A stretch of DNA of 64,000 nt, from assembly GCA_030323885.1 (NCBI GenBank), contig CM059188.1, positions 110,333,263-110,397,262 of the forward strand, written 5' to 3'. Numbering within the stretch: the stretch's first letter is position 1; the number at the start of each line of letters is the position of its first letter. Source of the stretch: Branchipolynoe longqiensis (Eukaryota > Annelida > Polychaeta > Phyllodocida > Polynoidae). Made by a program: the position numbers and the translations under genes. Of the stretch, positions 11,911-23,734 are shown piece after piece. Below the pieces are notes generated by a model. The model was given only the letters and a program-made list of their open reading frames with translations. It did no database searches and was not told where the DNA came from.

Positions 11911-12713
11911 TTTTTAATATCAGGTGATACGCAGCTCCGTATGATGAAGCTATGTCATTGCTAATAAACACTTACTAACCGATAAAATATACCAACATCA
12001 GACTCGACAATCCATGATAACATCCTTATTCTAGTTGAGTGTCCTCACAATACTACCATCGCTTAGTCTTTCCACCCAGACCTCGTTGAATAAAGCGTCC
12101 AGTTTCAATCCTATCAAAAAGACGCAGAAAAACGGGTCTATAACATCATGTGGGTAAGTTGCATATTAGGTTTTAGTGTGAGTGGGGATGCACCGTTAAA
12201 ATAAGGCAGATAGTCAGCATTGGTAGATAAACCTATATAACAGTTATATAATTCACGGAGGTGGAGAAAATAGTAGGGTATAATGGTTTATTTAAAACGT
12301 CATGGAAGGGCTAGTGTTGTGAGCATTATGTATCAATCAATTAGTACATCAGGGGTCAATGGTTCAAGGTCAAATATCATGTGGGTAGCACTCGAACCCT
12401 CAACCCTACCCATGTCTAGTCCAGTTAGTGGTGTGGGTGGGTTGGGGAAGAAGGGATAGCTCCTTCCAGGGTGTCGGGTTCAGCAGTTGTGAATTTTAAA
12501 CATGGCGGGGTGGTCACGTGACCGGGTTTGTCAGGAAATTTGAATTCAGTGCGTGGGCGGTGTTGGGGCCCTGGAGGCAGTGGCCAGGCCAGTTCTTTCA
12601 GAACCCGCCAGTCGGCATGGGATAGCGGGCCACTGTGGTATTAGTTTGTGGGTTTATCCGACAGGTGGCGCCACTGACTCATTTCGGGTTCAGGCTGCTT
12701 CCGCCCCGTGAAT
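11911..12713. other. No gene recognised
   Basis: Mixed sequence with no identifiable coding or repeat content. It includes a GGTGGCGCC motif at about 12664 of the kind also present in the terminal repeats nearby. Confidence 0.4.
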
Positions 12714-12910
12714 TGTGCATGGTACATATAACATGTACAATGTGACGTATAACGAATTACGTGAGTATAAAGACGCAGAATGGAATTATTTGATTGTATA
12801 TATTATTATTATCCTGATTCTATGTACTGCCTCCTGCGCTCCCCTGACTGGTGGCGCCAGCATGGGTGCTTGCCGTCCCTACTGGACGCACCAAAACTCA
12901 CTAGCGTAGG
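12714..12910 (+). repeat. Possible terminal-like repeat relic, family 2
   Basis: AATGTGACGTATAACGAATT, GAGTATAAAGACGCAG and a later GGTGGCGCC follow the same order as the repeats at 10413-10576 (minus) and 38857-39021. Diverged, low confidence. Confidence 0.35.
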
Positions 12911-13070
12911 GTCATGCTACACTCACTAATCTCCTTCTGTTATTTGCTATTTGTCTTGTGTTAATTTGTTCCTTCATACTGGAACTGCCCTTTATATATA
13001 TATACATAGATATAGATAGATCTATGCACACTCAAATTGCTTTGGTTTGGGAGGGGGGGGGGCTTAAATG

Positions 13071-13367
13071 AGCAACATCACAGTTCATATGAAGACAGGC
13101 ACCGACTTGTGACATCTTGGCTTTATAATGCTGCCACACTAAAATAATACTACCATCATGCCACTTATATCTCAATCCTTCAAATTATCCTGATGTTGAG
13201 CCAACCAGAGTTGATCCAATCCTATAAGTGCTGATATGAGCGACAGCCTAAGTGACGACACATACATACCGATTATGTAAGTCGGTGGCTCGAATGGGCA
13301 AAAATTGATCCCATGATTTCTTGCCCGGAAATCTGAGCACTCTCGCCACTCGGTAATCCCGTCAGGT
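13071..13367 (-). repeat. Old SINE copy
   Basis: Diverged minus-strand copy. The body motif GGCACCGACTTGTGAC is followed by CTTTATAATGCTGCC and ends in a head-like CTCGCCACTCGGTAATCCCG segment. Confidence 0.55.
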
Positions 13368-13389
13368 AATTATGAATGGATGACCGGAA

Positions 13390-14400
13390 GTGCGTTCAAA
13401 CGGTCATAATTACCACCCCATCACGCCATGCACCTCCCCGCCATGCACCTCCACCACCCACCACCTACCAGTAGACCGCTGCCTCTGTCCTCCCCTCTCC
13501 AGCCCACTCCTCCCTCCTCACCTCTCCAGCCCATTCCACCTCCCCACCACTCCACCTTCCTCACCCCCCACCCCATCCTCCCTATTCTCCCTCCCCACCC
13601 CTCCACCCCAGTCTCCCTCCCCACCCCGTCATCCTATTCTCCCCTCACCCCTTTTATCCCTCACCCCTCGATCCTCCTAACTCCCACCACTTTCCTCACC
13701 TCTCCACCCTCCACCCCCTCACCTCTCCACCTCTCCACCCCTCCACCCCGTCACCCCTCCACCCCAGTCTCCCTCCCCACCCCGTCATCCTACTCTCCCC
13801 TCACCCACTTCACCCACTCTCCCTCCTCACCCTCCACCCATCATCCCTCCACCCTCCTCACTTCCACCACTTTCCTCACCTCTCCACCCCTCCACTCCCT
13901 CACCTCTCCACCCTTCCACCCCGTCACCCCTCCTCCGCATTCTCCCTCCACACCTAATCAACCCAACTCTCTCTCCCCACTCCTCCATCCTTCTCTCCCT
14001 CCCCACCCCGTCCACCCTCGTCACTCTCCTCACCCCCTTCCACCCCGGCAGCCTCCCACAACTCTACTCTCCCTCCCCACCGAGTCCACCCTCCTCACTC
14101 TCCCCACCCCCTTCCACCCTCGGCAGCCTCCCACCGCCTACTCTCCCTCCCCACCCAGTCCACCCTATTCACCCCATTCCACCCTCGGCATCCTCCCACC
14201 CCTCTACTCTCCCTCCCCACACCGTCCACCTTCCTCACTCTCCTGACCCCGTCCACCCACATCACCCTTCTCACCCATCCACTCTCCTCTCTCTCCTCAC
14301 CTCACCACCCTCCTCTCCCGCACCCTCCCACCCCTCCACCCCGGCAACTCCCCCCCCCCACCCCGCCTCCCAAGACCCCCCCCTCTCCACTGACCAACCC
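13390..14400 (+). repeat. Polypyrimidine CCACCCCTCC minisatellite
   Basis: About 1 kb of C/T-rich tandem sequence. CCAGTCTCCCTCCCCACCCC recurs near 13608 and 13762. The strand asymmetry leaves a long Pro/Ser open frame (13428-14246) that I do not regard as a gene. Confidence 0.85.
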
Positions 14401-14619
14401 ACCTCCTGCTGCCCGTCTACCCGTGCCGGCCTCAGTGCATCAAGGTCCGTCCGCGCCGCCAGTCTCAGTTTGACGAGGCCGGCGACCACGTGACCCGCCC
14501 GCCAGCGCCTCGCCACCCCTGTGGACTGCACACATGTACGCTGCCAGGTTCTGCAGGCCCCAGGAACATGTGTTGGAAATGAGGGCCGGCTTTTATTGTG
14601 ACCTTAGACTAATGGGGGT

Positions 14620-14700
14620 GGGGGTGGGGGGGGGGGATGGTGGGATGGAGTGGGGGCGGGGGGGGGGGTTGTGAGGTGGGGGCTGGCCGGGGGAGGAGGT
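14620..14700 (+). repeat. G-run cluster
   Basis: GGGGGTGGGGGTGGGGGGGG and similar runs; low-complexity. Confidence 0.7.
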
Positions 14701-14815
14701 CCAAGACCCAGATGTAAAATGTCTATTTATACTCGCACCATGTGTGAGGCCAGGAGGTTGCGTGAGGTGGAGCGAATCGCGCATGCGCATGCAGATGGGA
14801 GGGGGTACAGTAAAA

Positions 14816-14975
14816 CCTCTCTAAATCAACCGACCATGGGACCGACTATAAATGGTCCATTTAGGGAGGTGGTCGGCTTAGGGAGCATGGGCGATCGTTT
14901 GGGACCCAAATAAAGCAATCGATATAGGGGAGTGGTCAATCTGTGGAGGTGGTTGGTTAGAGAGGGTTTACTGTA
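14816..14975. mobile_element. MITE family 2, intact copy
   Basis: A 160-bp palindromic element: TACAGTAAAACCTCTCTAAA at one end and GAGAGGGTTTACTGTA at the other, with TA at each outer edge. This looks like a Tc1/mariner-type MITE. The inner arms also pair (GGTCCATTTAGGGAGGTGGT against GGGGAGTGGTCAATCTGTGG only loosely). Confidence 0.85.
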
Positions 14976-15046
14976 CTTTACTCGCTGTCTTTCTGTGGCA
15001 ATCTTAAAACTGTACAGTCCGATGAACGTGTCAAATTAAAAATTTA

Positions 15047-15135
15047 ATGAGTTGAGCGTCCGACTCCCGGTTTGATAGCTCGTGGGATTCGAACCCACAT
15101 ATAAAAACACGGATGCTCTGCCGCTGTGAGCACCC
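15047..15135 (+). repeat. SINE head fragment
   Basis: GAGTTGAGCGTCCGACTCCC followed by GGGATTCGAACCCACA, a B-box-like core. No SINE body follows. Confidence 0.5.
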
Positions 15136-15159
15136 TATGTGATTACAAAACTCTCCCCC

Positions 15160-16114
15160 TTCATTTCACCTGTGATGCAATTAGCCTAATCAATTTAACC
15201 ATGTCTGGAAAGAGGAAGGAAAACTAGTCACAAGGATGAACAGTGAATAAGTTGTTGGCAGCAACTCCTGTCATCCCCCTTACATGTGACCTAACACCTA
15301 TTCTCCTCATATACTGCCCACACTATGTCTCATTGTCACTTTAGCCTGTATATTGAAACAGTGCCAACAACCCATGGGACAGGAGTCCTATGGCTGTGGA
15401 TGCACTCAATTTGAATATCTGAATTTGGATAGCATCAGACAGAGTGTCTGGGGTCCTGCTCTAGAGTAGGTGTGTCTCACTCAAGAGCCAGGATGAGAGT
15501 GATTTTCCTTCAGTGTGTCTGAGGCAAAATCTTGAATAATTAATTAGTTGAGACTAGTGTGTGGTCAGGATAGGCCAAGGGAGTCAGGTGACCGGACATT
15601 CCCCAGCCAGCCAATGGGACACTCCCCACAGACTGGGTGGGTGACCGCCCCATTAGGGGCTGTCACTCAAACCAGCTGCAGGTGGTGTACTCTATACATA
15701 TGCAAATTAGGCAGGTGGGTCAGTCGGTGGTCTTGGGTGGACAGGATCTTGCAACAGTTACAGATATTGTATATAGTAAAATCATTCTTTTCCTCTTTTG
15801 TATTCTTTATGAACACATAGAGAACATTTCAATCATCATGTACTGTTTCTTGCAAAGGAGCTCTTTTCATTAACTCCAAACATCATATATAACAGATAGT
15901 TTACATCATTCGGCATCATATACATTTCCATCAACTCCACTCATAATGTATAACATATAGTTTACCTCACTCAGCATCATGTACCATGGGAGTGGAATTC
16001 TATTGATTTTAGTTACTTTTAGTTTACATAACTTAAGTTCCATTCCGACATCCAAAAATAATAATGCTCTCTGCCAATATATAATTCTTAACCGAAAATC
16101 CGTATATTTTTACA
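15160..16114 (-). repeat. LTR-like repeat, diverged copy
   Basis: This shares order and sequence with the copies at 61066-61903 (same orientation) and 35647-36232 (opposite), including CCAGCCAATGGGACACT, CTGTCACTCAAACCAGCTGC and the terminal CCGAAAATCCGTATATTTTTACA. The left limit is approximate. I read it as an old solo LTR. Confidence 0.6.
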
Positions 16115-16605
16115 CACGGGTTCAAATCCTGATTGAGTGAAACTAATGACAACAAAATTGGCACTTGTCTCTACCTAGGCTGGTACTCGGCATTATTAGG
16201 ATAGGGCAAGGAGCAGTGGAATGAGGAAGACCAATCATCCGCGATTGAAATTTACCCCGCTTAATCAACTAATGCATAAACAAATCCAAAGAAAAACAAC
16301 TTAGGCACGCATCTAGATGGGATCTTACATGTCTAACTTCGAGACTGATGTATTTATTAAGCATCTGTTGCTGAACACAAGGGAATACTAAGTCAATTGA
16401 ATAGAACCCTTTACTGGGATAGGGCAATGAGTGGTTAGTACAGTATCCAAGATATTATGGTTCAGTGGGAAATCGGGTCATGGTGATGGTTGCCTGGTCT
16501 CTTAATGGGGCAGCACTATAAAGTCGCCATGTGTGTGCACTCTCACAAGTTGGTACCCATCCTGTTATGAACTTAGATGGTGCCAGGATGCAAAACCCCA
16601 ACACA
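16115..16605 (+). repeat. SINE copy interrupted by a MITE family 1 fragment
   Basis: SINE segments at 16115-16220 and 16418-16605 (AAATCGGGTCATGGTGATGG, then the GCAGCACTATAAAGTCGCCA core) flank about 140 bp (16280-16417) matching the left-centre of MITE 1. The head is truncated by the LTR-like repeat to the left. Confidence 0.65.
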
Positions 16606-16724
16606 CAAAGAAACACAACACAATAATATATAATTTGGATCTTGTCTCTGGCTGGCATAACTAAGCCCACCAAACTTGATTAAATCAAAGATCACACGGC
16701 CAACTCAGCTATTTCACCCAATTG

Positions 16725-17050
16725 CCCTACTTCACATATCACACATGGTTCCCCAGGCTGCTCCACAAACTCTTCAGGACCATAGAACACGTCATAATAT
16801 TTGAAATGAACCAAGAACACATGAAGTAACTATATCGGTTAGCACTCAACCAATTACAAACAAGTCTCAATAACATTTGCCTAATAATATCTATATTAAT
16901 TAGAGCCCTCCAGCCCCTCCGCTCCAACAATTACCTAGAAACATAGAAGCATCAAGTATCTCTATCGGTTACCACCCAACTAGCTACAACCGCCAGTCTT
17001 AATAATATTTGCATAAATAATATTTATACTACACATAACTGCTGATTTCT
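16725..17050. repeat. Diverged 136-bp direct duplication
   Basis: ATCGGTTAGCACTCAACCAA (about 16826) and ATCGGTTACCACCCAACTAG (about 16963), with their downstream AATAATATTT segments, form two diverged copies about 136 bp apart. Confidence 0.5.
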
Positions 17051-17132
17051 GAGTGAATGTGATATGTACTCATTCGTCTATAATATTATGTGGCTTCTTA
17101 CCGCTAGGACATCGGTGTTATAAAAAACCAGT

Positions 17133-17478
17133 GGGACGGCCAAAGGAGTTGAGTGTCCATCTCCCACTTTGGTAGATAGTGGGACTCGAGCCCACACATG
17201 CAAACCCTGGTCAAGTCAAACCAATGACTTATGAATTGATAATTGTCAATTCCTACCCAGGTGCTTGCCATTATTAGAATAGGGCAAGGACTGGTTGTCT
17301 CAATGTCAGGATAATGTGACTGAGTGGGATATCAGGTGATGGTGCTGGCGGCCGCATTTCCCAGTGGGGCAGCACTATGCGTAAAGTCGCCATGAGTGCG
17401 CACTGTCACAAGTCGGTACCTGTTCTAATATGATGTTAGATGTTGCCAGGATGTAAAACTCCAACAACCTACCAACCG
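17133..17478 (+). repeat. SINE, head type 1
   Basis: Head GGGACGGCCAAAGGAGTTGA, B-box-like GGGACTCGAGCCC, then the common body and the tail AAAACTCCAACAACCTACCA. Near full length. Confidence 0.85.
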
Positions 17479-17763
17479 GTGTAAATATTTACTGCCATTG
17501 TGGTAAAAAGCCTGAGCAGCTGCTTGTGTCTGGGTTTTATGCCTGCTTTATCGCCTTTCACATCTCAAATCGCACGGATCTTTAATAGCTACACAACTCT
17601 CCTTACTTCCATCATAAAGGCTGAAATCGTCCCTCGAATGGTGCTGATGATATAAAATACCCATTACTTTCCTACCAGGATATCCACTGCGATGACTGGC
17701 TGTTTTCGCTTACAGAGAAAAGTGTCATTGGGTATTATGCTAGTACAGCTCACCGTATTACCT
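17479..17763. other. No gene recognised
   Basis: Unique spacer between two oppositely oriented SINEs. Confidence 0.4.
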
Positions 17764-18117
17764 GGATTGGTTGGTTGTTGCAGTTTGACATCCTAGCAAC
17801 ATCTAAGGTCATTTCAGGATGGGTACCGACTTGTGACGGTGCACACAAATGGTGACTTTATAGTGCTCCCCCAATGGGAGACCATTTTCAAGCCACCAGC
17901 ACCTTGACCTGATATCCCACTCAGTCACATTATCTTGATGCTTAGCCAACCAGTCCTTGCCCTATGCTAATAATGGTGAGCGCTTGGCTAGGAAGCAATA
18001 AGTATACATTTTTAAGTCATTGTTTTGACTCGACGACGGTTCGAACCCATGAGTTCGAATGTCATGATCTACCAAAGCGGGAGACTGACGCTCAACTCAT
18101 TCGGACATCCCGTCTGG
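17764..18117 (-). repeat. SINE, head type 1
   Basis: Reverse copy: tail GATTGGTTGGTTGTTGCAGT, full body, B-box-like GGTTCGAACCC, and head CATTCGGACATCCCGTCTGG. Confidence 0.9.
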
Positions 18118-18369
18118 TGTATTTTCTATGGGAATTTGACACTCTGGCTCATCATTGATTTTAGGAGTAAGTGTGGGCAAATGTACTGACCATAATCGTT
18201 CCCTGGTCCGACGACTGGTGTATCGGCGGTGTTAGGAATAGTGTTTGTTCGTAGTTTGGGTGTTGCCATGTGGGGGTATGGGAGGTGTTGCTGATATGAC
18301 CGTTGTGGGTGGTGTGGGAGGTGTAGCTTTTGTGGGTGGTGGTGTGGCTGTCGGTGTAGGGGTCTGGCT

Positions 18370-19255
18370 GTTCGTGTGATGGTTTGGGTGTCCGGAAGGG
18401 GGCGTAGCTGTCCGGGCGGTGGTGTCGGTGGTACCTGGTGGTGCCGGGTGGTGCCGGGTGGTGGTGTACCATACTGGTGCTGCGGATGGTGCCGGAGTGT
18501 GCCGGGTGGTGGTACCGGGTGGTGGTGTGGGTGGTGCCGGGTAGTGGTGGGGGTGGTGCCGGGTGGTGTTGCCGGGTGGTGTCGGGTGGTGGTGTGGGTG
18601 GTGCCGGGTGGTGGTGCCGGGTGGTGCCGGTGGTGGCGCCGGTGGTGGTGCCGGGTGGTGGTGTGGGGGGTACCGGGTGGTGGTGTGGGTGGTGCCGGGT
18701 TGTGTGCCGGTGGTGCGGGTAGTGGTGCCGGTGGTGCCGGTGGTGCCGGGTAGTGGTGTGGGTGGTGCGGGAGGTGGTGTGGGTGGTGAGGGGTAGTGGT
18801 GCCGGTGGTACCGGGTAGTGGTGTGGGTGGTGCCGGGTAGTGGTGTGGGTGATGCCGGGTAGTGGTGTGGGTGGTGCTGGGTGGTGGTGCCGGTGGTGCC
18901 GGGTGGTGGTGTGGGTGGTACCGGGTGGTGGTGTGGGTGGTGCCGGGTAGTGGTGCCGGTTGTGCCGGGTGGTGGTGCCGGGTAGTGGTGTGGGTGGTGC
19001 CGGGTGGTTGTGCCGGTGGTGGGATGCCGGAGTGGTGCCCGGTGGTGCCGGGTGGTGGTGTACCAGACGGGTGCTGTGAATGCTGCCGGGTGGTGGTGCC
19101 GGTGGTGGGATGCCGGAGTGGTGCCCGGTGGTGCCCGGTGGTGCCGGGTGGTGGTGTACCAGACGGGTGCTGTGAATGCTGCCGGGTAGTGGTGCCGGTG
19201 GTGGGATGCCCGGTGGTGCCGGCTGGTGGTGTACCAGACGGGTGCTGTGGTTGGT
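18370..19255 (+). repeat. GGTGGTGCCGGGTGGTGGTG minisatellite
   Basis: About 890 bp of GGTGGTGCC/GGGTAGTGGTGTGG units. A larger duplicated block (TACCAGACGGGTGCTGTGAA) occurs near 19060 and 19158, with a shorter variant (GTACCAGACGGGTGCTGTG) near 19230. Open frames across it are repeat artefacts. Confidence 0.85.
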
Positions 19256-19498
19256 TCCGTTATGATGCGATGTGATGGCTCACGCCCAATAACACATAAT
19301 GTACGGATCTAATTAATCATTCCCCACGATCTAAAAGGAACCGACCGGGCATGCTGGTGCATCCCTATTGGACTATTGGCGCTTCTTCCGGCTACCATTT
19401 AACACCACAGGACAATGATTAATTCCGAAATGGTCGTGTGATGTTGCAGCTATACACAACCAGTCTTCACAGTACAGCAGTCGGCGCAACGTCAACAT

Positions 19499-20038
19499 CA
19501 AAGTTGCATAGTCCGATGGTTTTGAGTTCTTGTTATTTTTCTGAGATAAATATATTATATTGATTGATATTATTTGACCCTCCATAGCACATAATACATA
19601 AACATAGTGGTGCTCGCGCCAGCTCGGCGGCTGCTCGCGGTCGGTTTGCCTCACTGCGCGCAAACCCAAGTCGCCCAGGCCGCTGCCATGAGTAGTTCGG
19701 GCGAGAGTACTGGCACTCCGTTAATAATATTAATATAATATATTTATATAGCACATACTCTACCTTACTTTAGTTTGAAGTGACTTTTATTCTAAATGGC
19801 TAACTTTTGAGATATTTGAAGTGTAAACATTCTACATTACTTTCGGCAAGCATGCCAAAACTCTGACACCATAGGCTTCTGCAGTAACATGTTCTATTAA
19901 ATTGAATCTGCAATCCCTTCAATGTGGCAATACATGCTTAATAAGTCCATTAGTGTTTAAGGTAGATATGTAAAATCAAATCTAGATAATTGCTTTGGTT
20001 TTGACAAAGTGATCCTTCATCGGACTGTGCAGCTTTAA
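19499..20038 (-). mobile_element. MITE family 1 copy with an internal insertion
   Basis: Both ends are present (CAAAGTTGCATAGTCCGATG at the left, CATCGGACTGTGCAGCTTTAA at the right) and the interior runs in reverse. About 180 bp of unrelated GC-richer DNA (about 19575-19750, with GCTCGCGCCAGCTCGGCGGC) interrupts it. Confidence 0.8.
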
Positions 20039-20594
20039 GCTAGCTAATAATTCTGCCCAAATCCCCTTTTAAAATACTCCATGTTCTGTTGATATAGCAT
20101 TGTAGAAAATGCGAGGTATTGCAGTGCAGGCCTTGTATCTTGGCCACCAAATACATAGTTCTAAACGGGGCAGCAGAGCCGAGTAGGTAGGGTGCTAGAT
20201 CAAATATTCACCCGGTACTTGTAGTACACAGCTGAAGACCAGCCTTATATAAATACGGGCTAAAATAGCGTTAGTATGGAACAAGAAGTAGAATGCCTGG
20301 CACCAGTGTCAAATGGTTACTTATATCAGAACAGAGTTGGTGAAATGGGAGAGAATGCAAAAAGCCAAGATGGCGGCCAGAGAATGCCATCAATTTCACT
20401 TTTAAATTGCATTAAAGTATATGTTTTATTATATTTTCCAACTCAAAAGTAGCGGGTAGACATGAAGACATATTCAAAGAATAAATGTTGCTTCTTAGAT
20501 TGTGAAATTAGGCAATTGGTTACGATAATGGACCAGCCGAATGGACCCTGTGTGCTATTTTGGTCAAATTTGAGGCAAATACAATATTTCCAAT
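20039..20594. other. No gene recognised
   Basis: Unique-looking DNA. It contains CCAAGATGGCGGCC at about 20368, which matches the YY1 core motif. I see no exon structure attached to it. Confidence 0.4.
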
Positions 20595-21875
20595 TATATA
20601 TGGAGCCATTAAATTATAGAAGGAATCATTAAACTATGGAAGGAATCATTAAATTATATAAGGGACCATTACATTATAGAAGGGACCATTCAATTATAGA
20701 AGGAACCATTAAATTATAAAAACACACCATTCAATTATAGAAGGAACCATTACATTATAGATGGGACCATTACATTATAGAAGGAATCATTAAACTATGG
20801 AAGGAATCATTAAATTACAGAAGGAACCATTAAATTATAGATGGAGTCATTATAGAAGGAAGCGTTACATTATAGATGGAACCATTATATTATAGAAGGA
20901 AGCATTACATTATAGATGGAACCATTAAATGATAGAAGGAACCATTAAATTATAGATGGAACCATTAGATTATAGAAGGAAACATTAAATTATAGAAGAA
21001 ACCATTAAATTATAGATGGAACCATTATATTATAGAAGGAAGCATTACATAATAGCTGGAACCATTAAATGATAGAAGGGACCATTACATTATAGATGGA
21101 ACCATTATATTATAGAAGGAACCATTAAAGTATAGATGGAACCATTAAATTATAGAAGGAAACATTACATTTTTGAAGGAACCATTAAATTATAGATGGT
21201 AACATTAAATTATAGAAGGAAACATTAAATTATAGAAGGAACCATAACATTATAGAAGGAAGTATTACATTATAGATGGAACCATTAAATGATAGAAGGA
21301 ACCATTAGATTATAGAAGGGGGATCATACTCAGTCTAGACAAAACTCTGGAAAAATACAAAAAAAACTAACATATGCTACTAACACCCAAAATCGTAAAA
21401 GGCTGGTCTGAGCAGAAACAGGTAAACACTCCTGGGCCAGGGACCAGTCCAAGACAGCGCCACAGCTGTCGGGCATTGAAAACAAGCATCCTCGCGGGAG
21501 CTTATACATAATGGGCAGAGTAAAAACCTTGTCAATAAATAAAAGGAAAAAAAAGATCCATTCAATTATAGATGGAGCCATTGAATTATAGAAGGAACCA
21601 CTACATTATAGAAGGAACCATTAAATTATAGAAGGAACCATTGCATTATAGAAGGAACCATTAAATTATAGAAGGAACCATTACATCATGGATAGAGCCA
21701 GTAAATTATAGAAGGAACCATTACATCATAGATAGAGCAATTACATTATAGAAGGAACCATTAAATTATAGAAGGAACCATTGCATTATAGAAGGAACCA
21801 TTAAATTATAGAAAGAACCATTCAATTATAAAAGGAACCAATATTTCAAATTATAGAAGGGACCATTACAAGTCT
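20595..21875 (+). repeat. 20/40-bp AT-rich satellite
   Basis: Unit ACCATTAAATTATAGAAGGA (20 bp). In parts of the array ATAGAAGGA and ATAGATGGA alternate, giving a 40-bp super-unit. The array is interrupted at about 21322-21555 by unrelated sequence. The left part (20595-21321) is more variable than the right (21556-21875). Confidence 0.9.
21322..21555. other. Non-satellite island within the 20-bp array
   Basis: About 230 bp of ordinary sequence (GGCTGGTCTGAGCAGAAACA and so on) with satellite on both sides. I see no inverted termini or clear target duplication. Confidence 0.5.
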
Positions 21876-21892
21876 TCTGATATAATATTATT

Positions 21893-22130
21893 ATAGGGGT
21901 GATGAAAAAGGGAAATATTGCGCCTAGTGCAGGATTCGAACCCACCGTTTGTGGTTGTTGTAAATATAGTTTATTCATTAAATAAAGTCTTTTGTCAACG
22001 CCATGGCACTGATCTCCCAACTTCCAGCCATTTGAAAATACAGTTATTTACAATATATGCATATGTAGTGATACTGTCATTGCCATTCTGGGGCTAACCA
22101 TTACACTACCTAGGCCCACTGATGCAATCG
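21893..22130 (-). repeat. tRNA-like SINE family 2, split by a small insertion
   Basis: On the minus strand, 22076-22130 gives an A-box region (TAGGTAGTGTAATGGTTAGC) and 21893-21950 a B-box GGTTCGAATCC with the closing arm CACTAGGCGC. Between them lie about 125 bp starting TTGTAAATA and ending TATTTACAA, so a small inverted-repeat element has entered the anticodon-side region. Compare the uninterrupted relative at 30090-30186. Confidence 0.6.
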
Positions 22131-22240
22131 TCCCATCGACGCCCACCTGTCAATGTGGCTCCTTGCATGAGTACTCCTAGACTATCAACACAAAAAGAGA
22201 AATAGACAGCAAAGTGAGGGAAGCAATTGAATGCTTCTAG

Positions 22241-22309
22241 ATTGGTTGGTTGTTGGAGTTTTACATCCTGGCAACATCTAATATCATATCAGGACGGGTA
22301 CTGACTTGT
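22241..22309 (-). repeat. Left half of a SINE split by the LINE
   Basis: ATTGGTTGGTTGTTGGAGTT through GGACGGGTACTGACTTGT is the SINE tail and distal body. The next body segment resumes at 29955. The last ten bases (ACTGACTTGT, 22300-22309) are repeated at the far side. Confidence 0.9.
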
Positions 22310-22310
22310 C

Positions 22311-23314
22311 AACGAGTTCTATGACAGCATCAAAAAGGTAATGGAATACACCAAGTCTGGAGAAATAACAATTGTTATGGGCGATTGGAACGCGAAAGTT
22401 GGAGAACAACATGAATATCCAGTAACAGGAAGATTTGGCTTAGGTGAGAGAAATGATCGTGGTGAATACTTGATAAATTTATGTTTGACATCAAAACTAG
22501 TAATTGCTAACACCTTATTTGAACATCCAAAGAGAAGACTATATACATGGAAGAGCCCTGGTGATGTATGTCGGAACCAGATCGATTACATTCTTGTCAA
22601 CCAACGATATCGAAATTGTATCAAACAGGCAAGGACATATCCAGGTGCTGACATATGTTCGGATCATAATCCAGTAGTAATCAGTATGGTAGTGAAATTG
22701 AAACAGCAGAACAAAATTAAAAACAACATTCAAATGGATATGAACATGTTAAAAGATGCAAAATACAGAACTAAGTATAATGTCTCTGTTCATAACAAAT
22801 TCAGTGTACTGATGAATGAAGAAACTCCTCAGAGAGAGTATAACAACATTGAAATGGAATGGGAAGCTCTCAGAGAAAGCATGGTCAAGTCAGCAGAGGA
22901 GGTGTTACCAAATAGAAAACGAGAGACAAAGCAATCATGGATGACGCAAACCATACTAGAAAAGATGGCAGAAAGGAAGAAAGTGAAAACCACTGATCCA
23001 CCTAAATACAAACACCTGAAGAATGAAATAGAAGATGAATGCAAAGAAGCTAAAGATGAATGGTGGAATAAGAAGTGTGAAGTAGTGGAACAACTTGAGT
23101 CTCAACATCGTTCAAGAGAGATGCACAAGAAGGTGAAATAGATAACAGGTCAAGGATACAGACAGAGAAGCAGTAAATGTATCAAGAACCAAGATGGCAA
23201 AATGCTCTTTGAAGAAGATGAAATAAAGTCCAGATGGGAAGAATATGTAAACGAACTATACAATGATGACAGAGGGAACCCACCCACAATTGAGAAAGAA
23301 GATGGGAATATTAT
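22311..23314 (+). pseudogene. LINE ORF, endonuclease portion
   Basis: The apurinic-type endonuclease that nicks target DNA to prime reverse transcription. Visible motifs, in order: VMGDWNAKVG (the conserved GDxN region), YTWKSPGD, RNQIDYILVN and CSDHNPVVIS, whose SDH holds the catalytic histidine. A basic linker rich in Lys and Glu follows. The N-terminal part of the domain is missing because of 5' truncation, and the frame is already open at the truncation point (EFYDSIKKV). An in-frame TAG at 23139-23141 interrupts the linker. The frame then continues (ITGQGYRQRS, WEEYVNELYN) until the Ngaro-like element begins at 23315. No start codon of its own. Confidence 0.9.
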
Positions 23315-23504
23315 GTGCTCTATAATCCATTATGGGAATATAAACAAGGACACTACCGATCTTCAGTTCCCTATGTAATAGTTAGCACTTATCCTATCTA
23401 GCTGACCCTATTATTATGACATAGACCACAGTGGCGCCCCCTGTGAGCGGCCCTGTGCACTGTATGCCAGCTGCGCCCGGCCTTAACGCATTCAATTTTA
23501 ACTT
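23315..23504 (+). repeat. Split direct repeat A1
   Basis: Starts GTGCTCTATAATCCATTATG and contains GGAATATAAAC, a possible TATA element upstream of gag. Immediately preceded by TAT, the presumed recombination core. A four-copy GACGCAG run follows at about 23510-23540. Confidence 0.9.
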
Positions 23505-23734
23505 AATGAGGACGCAGGACGCAGGACGCAGGACGCAGGATGCTCCCCGATCCAGCTCGCCTTGTATCTGGAATCATGATAGCTTGACACTCATCTGTGC
23601 GATACGGTATGTCTGAGGGTTTCTGCAACCCGTGTGGTAAAATTCATTCTGGACCGAGGTGCATTACTGACGTGAAACGGGAGGACGCCGCAGGCAATCA
23701 CATATGCATAACGCGCAAATTCTCGGCAGTCAAG

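Noticed and set aside
13428..14246. 272-residue Pro/Ser-rich protein
   Set aside because: Polypyrimidine tandem repeat with no domain or start context.
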